Source of the DNA: Antedon mediterranea
Lineage: Eukaryota > Echinodermata > Crinoidea > Comatulida > Antedonidae
Length of the DNA stretch: 64,000 bases
Assembly (NCBI RefSeq): GCF_964355755.1
Contig: NC_092673.1
Span: 12,097,001-12,161,000, forward strand
Reading direction: 5' to 3'
Shown: piece by piece, positions 21,820 through 32,699 of the stretch
Layout: each line of letters opens with the position of its first letter
How positions within the stretch are numbered: position 1 is the stretch's first letter
Translations under genes and position numbers: made by a program
Notes under the pieces: model-generated
Databases searched by the model: none
What the model saw: only the letters and a program-made list of their open reading frames with translations
What the model was told of the DNA's origin: nothing

Positions 21820-22792
21820 ACAACATTTTGTTGTAGATATAAATTCATGCATAATTTTTTCCTCACGGATGTTATGACGTCATCGTATGGCAACACGAAT
21901 GTAAAATATAGGATTTTTGTCTCTTTCGTTATTGCTCATCACATTCAATGGAGCGCATCACGCTTATCCGTATTACATTTTCTCCGAGATTTTAATATTT
22001 TCTAGGTCAATCAACTATCTTTCGCATTAGTTTAAAATATTTTAATTTTTATGACATCATCATGCCTAAACATTTTAATTACGTGGGTCCGGTTTGATGG
22101 CCTACATATTGGTGGCGTACTAGTCAATCCATCATCAGAAGTTCGTAACCTTGGTGAACTTGATTGTAAAATGACCATGGAATCACATATCAACAAAATC
22201 TGCCGATCTGCTATTTTCCCTTTATGTAACATCGCCAAGATCAGACGTTACTTGAACCATTGTGCAACAGAGCAGATTGTACATGCTTTTGTTACCAGTC
22301 GGCTTGGTATGGGAAATTCCCTGCTGTATGGTCTGCCAAAGAAGCAGTTGCGGACTCTCCAGGTGCAAAATTGGGCAGCTCGCTTGGTGATGTTTGCCAA
22401 GAAGTATGATCACGTCACACCATTGTTCAAAGAGTTAAATTGGCTACCCATGGAGTCACGTGTTAAATTTAAGATCCTGCTGCTGCTGTTCCGATGCCTA
22501 AATAGTTGCCCTCCAAAATATCTCTCAGAATTGTTGACAGTCAAGAAGGGAAAGCGAGAACTAAGATCTAGTCATCAGGTGCTACTGGACATTCCAAGGA
22601 GCAAACATAGTTGGGGAGATCGGACTTTCAGTGTTGCTGGACCTTGGCTCTGGAACCACCTACCCTTGAACATTAAACACACATCATTATTGAGTCACTT
22701 TAAGTCACTACTCAAAAGTCACCTTTTCTGATTTTTTCTACAGCGCCATGAGCAATGAATGTTGGAATGGCGCTATATAGGCCTAAATCGAA

Positions 22793-22828
<36 letters not shown>

Positions 22829-23680
22829 CATTAATTTCATCTTTACAGTAAATGTTACTATGTTATAGCTCGTAAGAATGAAATGTGATAATCACGATTA
22901 AAACGTTTTTCTGGAAGCTATTGGATTGTAGATACGAATTTATGTGATCATTTTGGCAATCGGATGTTGTGACGTCCTCATATGTCAACTTGACTTAAAA
23001 CAGTCGTATTTTATCTTTTGCGTCATAGTTCATTACATTTAAAAGAGCGCGCATCAATATTTCACGTATTCAAATTTCTTCTGCACGTTAAGATGTTGTT
23101 GCTGAGATGATTTCCTTCCGAAATTGCTATCTTTGTGTTTTATTTTGATGACGTCATCATGTAAAATATTTGAATTAAAGGCCGGTCCCGTAATTTATTT
23201 AATATGTCATAATATAAAATACAATGTACACCAGCATAGGCTCTGATGTGAGCAAATTGTTGTTTGCCGCCCTCGGTATCATAGAATTTAATGTCTCCTT
23301 GTATACACAGTATAATTATAATACATTGTAGCATAGGCGAAAATACAGGACCACCTCTTATTATAGTTTTTAAAATAGCGATGTTACATCCATGTCTCAT
23401 AACTCTCTCCAAATTTAAAGTGAGAGTCATAAAACTTAATATGGAAGCTGTTGAATTTTAGATATGAATTCATGTAAACATTTTCCTATTGGATTTTGTG
23501 ACGTCATCTGGCCAGGTCAAGTAAAATCGGAGTTTCATTCCAGTTAAGAACGCGCATCTGGAAATATATGTTATATCAGAACTTTGATTTTTATATGTTT
23601 TAACTCAGAATATTGCATTTCATTCTCCGATTGGTTTGTAATTTGGTTATCTAATATCCTGTTTCTATTTCAAGTTTGAA
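21820..23680. repeat. Three diverged tandem copies of a 'GACGTCAT' repeat unit
   Basis: Related heads occur at about 21833, 22925 and 23452: TGTAGATA-AAATTCATG, then AATCGGATGTTGTGACGTC-like text, then CAACxxGA-TAAAA, then a TTCATT..GCGCGCATC block. Copy 1 is interrupted near 22070 by the LINE fragment, which explains the longer first interval. Copies differ substantially, so this is an old duplication. Confidence 0.65.
22080..22830 (+). mobile_element. 5'-truncated CR1/L2-like LINE, RT C-terminus plus 3' tail
   Basis: Open from about 22084 to 22731. Residues include VLVNPSSEVRNLG, HINKICRSAIFPLCNIAKIR, QNWAARLV, LNWLPMESRVKFKILLLLFR and the terminal GDRTFSVAGPWLWNHLP...SHFKSLLKSHLF. This is the typical post-RT region of CR1/L2-type elements. 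After the stop comes AATGGCGCTATATAGG and a (TGAT)n tail at 22796-22826, a classic short-repeat 3' end. The frame is still open, but RT and endonuclease domains are absent. Relative to relatives, two or three residues are missing after RNLG. Confidence 0.82.
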
Positions 23681-24240
23681 CATTATAATGTCAATTCAAC
23701 AATGTGTGTTATACAAACTCTGTATTTTAAACTTATTTGATTTAATAGTTTACATAAATAAGAATTGTATATTTTTTTTTCATATCATACACATATTTTC
23801 CATATTAATTCGTCTATGGATAAACAATTATACTGATATTGTTTTTTTCACATGGATAATTTTTGGTTTATGCAAAATTCGCCAACAAGACGTGGCATTG
23901 AATACTCTACGTGAACAATTCTATCTGTCATAAAACTAGCCATTAGACTACCAACAAATATCTAAAACATTAATAAATACAAAAATAGGATAAACAAGCA
24001 GCTAAACAAGGAAATAAAGAAGAAATAAAAGAAGAAACCATTTAATAGTGAATTATATGTGCAAATTAAAGATTTTTTTTACTACAATATAATAATTATA
24101 AGACTATTTATTTATAAACAGATTTATTAAAAATAATGATAGGACGTATAATAAAAGTATTTTTACGCGGTATTGTTTAAGTTGTCGCACTTACTTATAC
24201 AATTTGCATTAAATTAGTACCCCAATATAATGTGTTGTCT
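23681..24240. other. Intergenic, no supported gene
   Basis: AT-rich. The 85-residue ORF at 23676-23933 has no recognisable similarity and biased AT-driven composition. Confidence 0.4.
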
Positions 24241-24246
24241 ATTCCA

Positions 24247-24455
24247 ATATACTTCTACGGGTAGTAACATCATCAATAACAGCATAATTATGCACAAAGG
24301 GTTCTTTTCTGAAGTCCCTAATTATCTCTTCTGTTAATATATCTATGACTGTCTTTAATTCTTGTAATGGACCCCATTTTGCTTGACCACAAACATTGAT
24401 TACAATTTGAAACCATTTAATTTCATTACACTCCGTAACACTTGCATAAGAAGCC
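24247..24455 (-). other. Unassigned open stretch that looks coding
   Basis: On the minus strand an ATG-less frame stays open for about 70 codons, ending at TAG (about 24249-24247). It contains NVCGQAKWGPLQELKTVIDI, then EEIIRDFRKEPFVHNYAVID and TTRRSILE. Composition looks like real protein. I do not recognise the family. It follows the HTH fragment at 24663-24481 in the same orientation and may be part of the same dead element or a separate exon. Confidence 0.35.
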
Positions 24456-24480
24456 TACTTGTGTTGAATTATTATAAATG

Positions 24481-24663
24481 CTATCTGAATAGCATATCGT
24501 CAGAATGTCGTTTTCTTCGACTAAGGCACATTTTTTTCAGCCTTCGCTTTAATGTCCGTTTACTTATCAAAATATCATGATCTTCTGCTAACATTTCAAT
24601 AATCTCTTGATAATTTAAGCTACGATTGAAATATAATCTAATCCAATGGTTTTCAGGACGCAT
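24481..24663 (-). pseudogene. N-terminal HTH fragment of an integrase-like element protein
   Basis: The translated stretch LYFNRSLNYQEIIEMLAEDH, then ILISKRTLKRRLKKMCLSRR, matches the helix-turn-helix start of the same integrase-core family as the remnant at 21257-21585 (Y-x-G/S-x-x-x-x-EI..ML...H.I.IS.RTLKR.LK...L.RRK). It stops after 60 residues with no catalytic domain following. Confidence 0.5.
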
Positions 24664-24728
24664 GATGACCAGATTGCATTAGCACCCATGAGCTAATGTA
24701 ATCCGGGATGGTTGGGATGTCATTAGAA

Positions 24729-25130
24729 AGGGCAGAGGTCGAATTATTAATTCGAAATAACGAATTACTAATTTGAAATGTCGAATTATTAATTCGAAAT
24801 TTCGAATTATTAATTTGAAATTTCGAATACAAAATTTGAATTAACGAATTACTAATTTGAAATTTCGAATTACTAATTCGAAATTTCAAATTATTAATTC
24901 GAAATTTTGAATTATTATTTTGAAATAACGAATTAATAATTCGAAATAACGAAATAAATAATTCGAAATTTCGAATTAATAATTCGAAATTTCAAATTAG
25001 TAATTTGTTGGAAATTAGTAATTTGAAATTTCGAATTAATAATTCGAAATTTCAAATTACTTAAATAAATTCGAAATAACGAATTGATAATTCGAAAAAA
25101 CGAATTAATAATTTGTTATTTCGAATTTGT
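24729..25130. repeat. Palindromic TTCGAA/TTAATTAA-type satellite
   Basis: About 400 bp made almost entirely of variants of AATTCGAAATTTCGAATTA and TAATTCGAAATAACGAATTA. Nearly every unit is its own reverse complement, so either strand can fold extensively. The minus-strand ORF over part of it is low complexity and not a gene. Confidence 0.9.
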
Positions 25131-25334
25131 GAAAGCAATATTATTTTGTTGTTGGCCCTAATAGGCTTTCGTAATAATCCAATGTCGTAACTCTTTTTAT
25201 TAGTCAGGTGGCTTAGCAACAATTTTCAGGATTAACGTTACCGGCCGGACAAAAGTACCAAATTTTGCTGGGAGTTTCCTTTCGGCCTATCTATTGATTT
25301 TATCCGTGGAACCCACTTGATCGGGTCCGATTTT

Positions 25335-26010
25335 CCAAGATGGCGGCCAAAATCCAAGATGGCCGCCAGAAAAAAGGAAATGCCATATATCTGGCTGTAA
25401 GACTCATAAATCAACAAATGGGGTGTCAATGTCAGGGTTTCTGGGGGTCACTGAAACAGAAGCTGGTCATGTCATGTTGCTCAGACCACCAATTTCCAAG
25501 ATGGCGGCCAAATTTTAAAATGGCCACCAAAAAAATCAAATGTCATATATCAGACTGTAAAAATCAGAAATTAACAAATGAGGTCTCAATTCAGGGGTTT
25601 CTGAGGTCACTGTAATAGATGCTGGTCAACCCATTTTGCTCAGGTCACCCAATTCCAAGATGGCGGCCAAATTTCAAAATGGCCGCCAAAAAAATAAAAT
25701 GTCATATATCAGACTGTAAAAATCAGAAATGAACAAATGAGGTGTCAATTCAGGGGTTTCTGAGGTCACTGTAATAGATGCTGGTCAACCCATTTTGCTC
25801 AGGTCACCCAGTTCCAAGATGGCGGCCAAATTTCAAAATGGGTGCCAAAAAAAGGAAATATTGTAAATACGGTAAGGCTGTAAAAATCATAAATGAACAA
25901 ATAAGGTGTCAATTCAGAGGTATCTGAGGTTACTGAAACAGCTACTGGTCAATCCATTTTGCTCAGGTCACTCATTTCCAAGATGGCGGTCAAATTTTAA
26001 AATGGCCCAC
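25335..26010. repeat. Left-arm tandem units with AAGATGGCGGC cores
   Basis: CCAAGATGGCGGCC or a near variant starts at 25335, 25496, 25655, 25814 and 25978, spacing 159-164 bp. Units also share CATATATCAGACTGTAAAAATC, TCAATTCAGGGGTTTCTGAGG and GGTCAACCCATTTTGCTCAG (each with changes). The right arm carries inverted copies near 27660, 27820 and 27960. Confidence 0.9.
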
Positions 26011-26107
26011 GTTCAAAGTTCTGGAACATGATCGCACACTATGAGATTATGATTCTCACATTTGTCAGACTTCCTATTGTATGTTTATTATTATTTGTAT
26101 AATGTAA

Positions 26108-26152
26108 AGAGGGACTACAGCGACAGGCCCATCGGGCCTTTTGTAGTCTCTC
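26108..26152. repeat. Stem-loop inside the TA-flanked element
   Basis: GACTACA pairs with TGTAGTC, and the inner AGGCCC pairs with GGGCCT, forming an interrupted hairpin just before the coding region. Confidence 0.6.
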
Positions 26153-26210
26153 GACTATATATATTATATGCAAACCATTGTTAATGTTATATAATATTTT
26201 TGGTCAATAA

Positions 26211-27475
26211 ATGTTTCTTGAATATGTTTCTGTATTAGAGGCACTCGTGCCATTGTTCTTTGCGTTAGATCATGTGAACTATTCTCGGTGGCTGCCTGTA
26301 CACATTAGAGACATGAAGGCATTGCCACAAGAGATCAAATATGAGTTTGAAACTTGGAATCACTGGACAATCGCAAAGTTGTTACACAGATACTCTGCGA
26401 TTCCAATAGACCAAGCGCATGAGCAAGAGAATAAAGTGGTGAATGCATCCGGTGGTGTAGTAGGACTTACAGAGAATCCAGTTGCCTTCAGACGCTGGAT
26501 GACTGCTGGACCCGAGCTTGCCAGACTTCTGAGACAGTATGAGAATAAATATATTCATGACGATGATCCGGAAAACCCAGCTAACTTTGAACACCATGAA
26601 CAGGGACTTGTAGCACAGAAAACCTTCCAGCGACAGGTTGATAGTCTATCTAACACAATACGCAAGATGGGAAATCTCTTCCTGGATGACTTCCCTGAGT
26701 TGGTAACTCTTGATAGTCGTAACTGCGCGAATGAGGCACGTGTCCATGTGTGTTCACTACCCTTGCTCTCAACAAAGCTCAAAGTCAAATCAAAGGATTG
26801 CAAGAAAGTAAAGGTGCTTGAAAACAATGTGGCACTCTTCGGCCAGTTATACATTTCCTTACAAAATAGAGATGGTGACATCAGTGAATTCTTTGCACAC
26901 GAAGTACAGTCGTATCCTCCATCCCTGTCTGAGTTTGGAAAGCTTAATCTGTCTGGTACCAAATGTCATCTGTTACAATGTATCGAATCAAACCACACAG
27001 GGGCACCTGTATTATATGACTGCAAAGTTCTGGATGATGCGATGTCTCAACATTCCAAGAATATGCTGACAACGCGTTTATACCCCATCTGAAATGTCAG
27101 CTACGTGACACAAAGCGAGTGGGTGTTGTGTGGGACGAATACCGACCAGATAGCCTTAAGGAGGGAACCAGGGAGAAACGAGGCAAAGGTGTGCGTAGAA
27201 AAGTATCAGGTGATACCAAACTGCCGGGCAACTGGAATGACTTCCTCCGTGATCCAATCAACAAGGAAGAACTTTTTGAATTCCTTTCATCAAAAGTTGC
27301 GGATTGCAGCATCCCTCCTGAGTGTTCGGTATATATCACAGCTGTAGAGCATGTTACATGTTGGAACATTTGTGAAATGTGGCTGCAAAAGGGCATGTAC
27401 AGTCTGCAAATGCAGCAAGGCAAATCTGCCTTGCACATCTCTTTTCCAGTGCACATGATCATCCAAATAGGGTAA
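26211..27475 (+). pseudogene. Decayed element protein: N-terminal two thirds plus Cys-rich tail, internally deleted
   Basis: The first frame (26211-27050) includes FFALDHVNYSRWLPVHIRDM, AIPIDQAHEQENK, GGVVGLTENPVAFRRWM, FLDDFPELVTLDSRNC and LFGQLYISLQNRDGD. After a frameshift near 27045 the reading continues as STFQEYADNAFIPHL, VVWDEYRPDSLKEGTREKRG and NWNDFLRDPINKEELFEFL. A third frame then gives KCGCKRACTVCKCSKANLPC, the Cys-rich C-terminal finger of the family. The middle part, which in full-length relatives as I recall them holds acidic EADTR and DTDV motifs suggestive of a PIN/FEN-like nuclease, is missing. The family is multi-copy in marine invertebrates; its function is not known to me. 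Confidence 0.7.
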
Positions 27476-28111
27476 ATCAACTGTACTTAACTGTAAACTG
27501 TTAAGTTATGTAGCTATTAGAGAAGTTCAATAACCACTAACAAGTCGAGCCAAGTAAACCTTTTTCATACCTTTCATACATTATTTTTGTTAATTTCTGA
27601 TTTTTAACCCACATATGCCTACACAAAATTTTGGGGGTTTTTTTGGCAGCCATTTTGAAATTTGGCCGTCATTTTGGAAATGGGTGACCTGAGCAAAATG
27701 GCTTGACCAGCATCTGTTTCGGTGACCCCAGAAACCCCTGAATTAATATCTCATTTGTTCATTTCCGATTTTTACAGTGCCATACACAACATTTCCTTTT
27801 TTTGGGGGCCATTTTGAAATTTGGCCGCCATCTTGGTGGTCTGAGCAATATGGCATAACCAGCATCTGTTTCATTGACCCCAGAAACCCATAAATTGACA
27901 CCCCATTTGTTGATTTACGAGTTTTACAGCCAGATATATGGCATTTCCTTTTTTCTGGCGGCCATCTTGGATTTTGGCAGCCATATTGGAAAATCTGAAC
28001 CGATCAAGTGGGTTCCACGGATAAAATCAATAGATAGGTCGAAAGGAAACTCCATGCCAATTTTGGTACTTTTGTCCGGCCGGTAACGTTAAAATTGCTA
28101 AGCCACCTGAC

Positions 28112-28870
28112 TATGGCTATGTAATGGCTCTGATTTACTGCGGATTGTAGCGCGCCCTCAATTTTTATGGACATTTTGGGATGTGATGTTTGTTGAACAG
28201 AGATCGTCGCCATCTTGAATTAAACGCAAACGAAGAAAAGATTGTTGGAAAGTGAATAAAACTAGTAGTTATATCCACTGTAATCATTGCTTTACAATAC
28301 TTGGTTGTAACTTCATATATTTATATTGGTTTTACGGTGTCACCCAAACGAACGAACAAGGGTTTGTTATTATTTTCATTATACTTAAGCGCATACAATT
28401 CAGAGTTGTGTAGTAGAGAGTTTGCTAATAATTTAGTACACTAGCCTAGGCCTATAAAGCCTAGCCCTAGAAAAAATAATAGAAGTACAGTTATAGGCCT
28501 TGTCCTTTTAGTAACAAGATATACTGCACTTTCGCACCTAGCTCAGAATGAAATATTTTGTAGCAATTGTACAATCTGCTCCAATTATACAGTCAATTTT
28601 GAAAAATAAAGATGAAATGCTGCAGTTTTTGTGAACGTTTTTTTTTTTACGCGTTTTTTTTATAGGCGGCTAGGGCTCTTTTTTTAGTCAGGTAGGTGGC
28701 GGCCTAGCCTAGACTAGAGGCTAGGGGCCTAACTAGCCTAGTTGCAGACCTATATTATTACGCGAAAAAGAGACAACTTTCAGGTCAACAACACACTTAG
28801 GACAACTAGGCTACCTCTGGAGTTTATTAATGATAAACGAAATTTAAACAGTACACAGTATCAGACCTTG
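28112..28870. other. Intergenic
   Basis: No gene supported. It contains several CCTAGGCC/AGGCCTA words (28443-28500, 28700-28760). Confidence 0.4.
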
Positions 28871-28898
28871 ATTTATAAATATAAGAGGAGAGCGTCTT

Positions 28899-28932
28899 AA
28901 TGGCTCTCCTCAATATGTTGAGGAGAGCCATT
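28899..28932. repeat. Perfect 15-bp stem hairpin (GGAGAGC family)
   Basis: AATGGCTCTCCTCAA (28899-28913), a four-base loop and the exact reverse complement (28918-28932). The GGAGAGC word recurs at the ends of the element at 36855-38081. Confidence 0.9.
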
Positions 28933-28934
28933 AT

Positions 28935-29885
28935 TTTGATTAAGTATCCGAGGCACAGGCCCACCATGGTTGGGCCTGTGGCAAGCCGAATTTTGATAAA
29001 TGACACCTCTAGATGGCCGGAAATGGTACTCTCGCACGTAAAATTCATTGTAGGTCATTGTTCTCTGAACGTAGTCTACGATGTATTGTTATGATAATTA
29101 TCTACGCGTCGATCGTAGGGTGGTTTGTAGGGTTAGTAAACACCATTGTCATCACCTTTAGAAGCATGGACAATGCAAACAAACAATGTATTGTTTGCTA
29201 ATTAAAATCCTATCTAAAGATAGTAGACGTCAATTTTTGTAGCCACCCTAGCTAGGCCTACGCATCGGTTATCCTAATTTTGACGGAAATCCGCCGACGA
29301 GACGACATCGGGTCCGTGGACCTCAGCTCACGCAGAGAGAGAGTCGAGGCTATCTAGTCTTGTTTCGGCGGCGTACACTATAAATTATTTAATCCTACCT
29401 TGGGTTAGCAAATTAAAAAAACGACGCCTAGGCTAGGACACCAACAAAATATATGCAAAATAAATATATATTCCATATTAATTACTATAAGATTTAACAT
29501 AAAGGCTTAAGCCTTTTAAAATGATTACGACATGTGTATAAGAAAAGGCCCGACCAGAATTTGGAGGGGAAAACATGTGAGCAGTTAAGATCAGAGAGTA
29601 TTATGTTTGATGTCATGTGACACAAAATCCAGGTACACGATCTTAATTACTGTTTATCGTCGGCAGCCACCCTCTCGTACTGAGTGAGATGTTGCGGTAA
29701 AGCAGAGAGTATCGCGTTTCATGCCATGTGACCAAAAAAACTATGTCTGTATAATTACGGTCTTCTGTCGGCAGTCTTTTTGAGCGACCGATTGAATGTT
29801 CTGATACTATATTTAGAATGAATTGTTTACGATATTTTTCTCGCAACATCAAAGATCGTAGGCGCGCCTAGCCATAACAAAGATC
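28935..29885 (-). mobile_element. Copy of a dispersed hAT-like repeat family (family A), minus orientation
   Basis: Read on the minus strand it shares blocks with 33695-34445, 39128-40150, 45472-46160 and 59590-60610: AGACTGCCGACAGAAGACCG, TCACATGGCATGAAACGCGA, GATCGTGTACCTGGATTTTG, ACATGTTTTCCCCTCC, CCAAGGTAGGATTAAATAAT and GCATTGTCCATGCTTCTAAA. No coding capacity. Confidence 0.7.
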
Positions 29886-30319
29886 GTTTGCGCGACTATA
29901 TATAGACTGTGTGTTGTATTCGGGGTTAATATTCTTATCATTATATATATTTTTATGATGCACTGTAACAGGTTGGGGAGCTCTATTTTAGGCGCTCCTT
30001 TGATCGTTTTCAGGAGCGCCAAAGAGCATCAGCGCCATGGCGCTCCTTTTAAATTAAGGTCTGCAGTATCATCAGATCAGCACTCTAAATTTCCGACCAG
30101 GATTTACAGGCTGCCGACCACCACTATTATGTATTATTAATCATTACGATATTTATATTAGGCCTAGGCCTTACTAAAATTCGCACTGAAACATTTTACC
30201 TAGCACATCCTTAATTACAGACAAGCTAGCCTCATATAGATGAGACAAAAGACTACAGCAAATGTTTCCGTGGTTACGTACGTTACTTTATTTGTAACAA
30301 CACAATACCAGGCCTACCC

Positions 30320-31547
30320 CAGGGCTGAAAATTAACGGTCGCCCGGTCGCCAATGGCGACCTTTATTTGGTAAGGGCGAGTATTAATTTGGTGATGGTCG
30401 ACCCGTCTGGCGACTTCCAGAAACTGCATCCACCTACCTTTTATAACCAATCTAGGCCTAGGCTAATAATATATAAGCTAAGTTATAAAGCTACAAGCCT
30501 AATAGCAGTCCCTTGTTTTTAAGGATCGCGAGCGAGATCGCACTCAACAACCTTCGAAAAGGAGAGCAATTAATCGCGCTCTATCTCCCAGTGCGAGGTG
30601 GTACACTACCAAGAAAGGGGATTTCCCTGCCTGCATTCAAGGGCGAGTTTACTTCATCGCCTCATAGTGCAACCAGTACGGTGTCATAGAAACACCTCCT
30701 TTACAGGAAGCACATGTCCCAACCAATAATTTTTCCTTTTATGCTTACTAAATGTTTTATGGAACGAGTTAATAAAATATATTTAATTTTAAAAGGAAAC
30801 ATTAATATAGGAGGCCTAAATATAATGTTTATTATTTAAAAACTTAGTTGCTTTAATTATGTCATTTTGAAGATGGATTATTTCTTCGAAAGTTCTAACC
30901 AATTTTGGTCACTCAAATCCTCCTCAAAACACGTGCTGACGTGTGACGTCAGCATCTTCTAAAAGCTCTCTCAGCCCTCCCCTATATTATTATTGTGTGT
31001 GCGCCCATGTGTGACACATGTAAACACGATCAAATATCTTTCTTAATTATTTTAAAATGACACTTTGTAACTTATTATCAATATTTTAATGGCTGTTGCA
31101 TTTTAGAATTGTATAATTTATGAATTGCAGGTAAATACTTTTCAAGTTTTCTGTCTGATTTCTAGGCCAACAAGCTAGGCTAGAAAAGCTACCTAGTAGC
31201 TAGAGGCTAAAGGCATAGTTGACCAGGACAGGATTTTCCAGGCTCCTGAAACCCAATCTACCCAGGCCATAAAAAAAAAAATTGGCTTGAGTTTTTTTAC
31301 TGTAGAATAATACGATCCCCACGGAAAATATTGTGTGTGAAGGTGGGTGTGGGGGATTTTAGGGGAGAGGTACAGTATACACTTGTTGTGCCCGGGGGGG
31401 GGGGGGTGTTTATCCCCACGCCCGTCGGGCAAAAAAAATTTGTACAAAAAATTAATAAGGGCCAGCCATTTTTAATAAGGGCGACCATCCTTCAACTTCA
31501 ACTGGCCCTGCTGGCCACTATGGTTTAAAGGTTAATTTTCAGCCCTG
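30320..31547. mobile_element. hAT-like MITE with 6-bp TSD
   Basis: Ends are CAGGGCTGAAAATTAAC and GTTAATTTTCAGCCCTG, flush with CTACCC at 30314-30319 and 31548-31553. Subterminal GCGACC/GGTCGCC words occur at both ends. About 1.05 kb of its interior (30446-31501) is shared with the element at 36855-38081, which has different ends. No transposase. Confidence 0.85.
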
Positions 31548-31553
31548 CTACCC

Positions 31554-32690
31554 TGCCCTGGTATTCATTGTTACAGCTTGTGAGTCATGGCGAACAACGT
31601 GCTACACAGCACAGTGTACAAGTTTAAAGTTCACATAGCGACCATTCAAGCGTTTTATTTTGCAAAGATTAAAAATACAACAAGTACGCAGTACTTATGT
31701 TATGCCACCGAATTATTATTTATGCCATGTTTCTTATTTTGTGAATATTATATATGTTAAAAGTGCCAGTAAAATGAGATCGATTTACTGTAGAATGAAG
31801 TATAGTAAAAATAAAGCAGACAAACGAAAATATAAACAGTTTTTTATTTATTATTATTATTTTACTCTAAAAACACTGAATACATTAACCATGGAGCTAT
31901 TGTAGCTCCATGCATTAACACTAAAGAAAGACAAACAAATACGTACGGCACAAAGACAACAACAACCACGCGCGCGCAGCGGCAGGGGACTTCCCCTGCT
32001 AACTGCTACAAAACTTACTGGACTGGACGTCCCTGGATAACTTCAGGTTGCTGAACTTCAGTTAACCCATAAACACGTGTCTGTTCTTGCCGGCCATGCA
32101 CTACATGCTTGCCGCACAGTTGTGAAACAACAAATCCGGAATTCGCAAATACGCTAAAAAACTCTCGCGCAAAAGAACACAAACATATTATATCGAGCAA
32201 CAAGTAGTAAGGTCTAGGCTAATAATTTATCTACAGTATTTGATTAGGGTTAGGCCTAAATAAGAAAGCGCCTGTTTTTGTGGAATTCAGATTTTGGGGC
32301 ATCTATTGTGGTCGTAGTGTCCACAAGGCTAGCCCTAGGCCTGACGCGATCTATTGCTATTCATTTCGTAAGCGTTTTTTTGTTTTCGCGAATAATAGTG
32401 GCGACTCCCCGGTGGTACAAGGTTAGGCCTAGACCCGACGCAATTTGTTGTTATTTATTTTCATAATTCTTTATGTTTCGCTAAAATAACGACAAACCCC
32501 AGGGGTTCCCCCCCCCCCCCCCAGGAAATTTGGCGACCGGCACTCCAAAAAGCTGGTGACATCCCTGCAGTAATATAAACATAGTAGGCCTACATACAGT
32601 ACAGAAAGAATATCGTGTTGTTCCTAATAAACGCCCCTGGGGCGTTGCATTTTTTAAAAAAAAGGGGTGTTTGTTAGGGGTAAAATGTAA
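31554..32690. other. Intergenic with one element end
   Basis: GCTGGTGACATCCCTG at 32557-32572 matches the right end of the 45472-46320 element family, but I found no paired left end. Two homopolymer G/C runs occur (31387-31397 region and about 32510-32521). No gene supported. Confidence 0.4.
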
Positions 32691-32699
32691 AAATCATAA

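Larger units (their letters stand above)
25203..28111 (+). mobile_element. TA-flanked DNA transposon with very long TIRs made of tandem units
   Basis: The left end GTCAGGTGGCTTAGCAA is mirrored by the right end TTGCTAAGCCACCTGAC, both flanked by TA. The match continues inward: CGTTACCGGCCGGAC, TATCTATTGATTTTATCCGT, GGAACCCACTTGATCGG. The arms (about 25203-26010 and 27610-28111) are built of roughly 160-bp tandem units, five in the left and about three in the right. Between them lies a decayed protein-coding region (26211-27475). I cannot assign a superfamily. The TA duplication would fit Tc1/mariner-like elements, but the coding region does not look like one. Confidence 0.85.
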
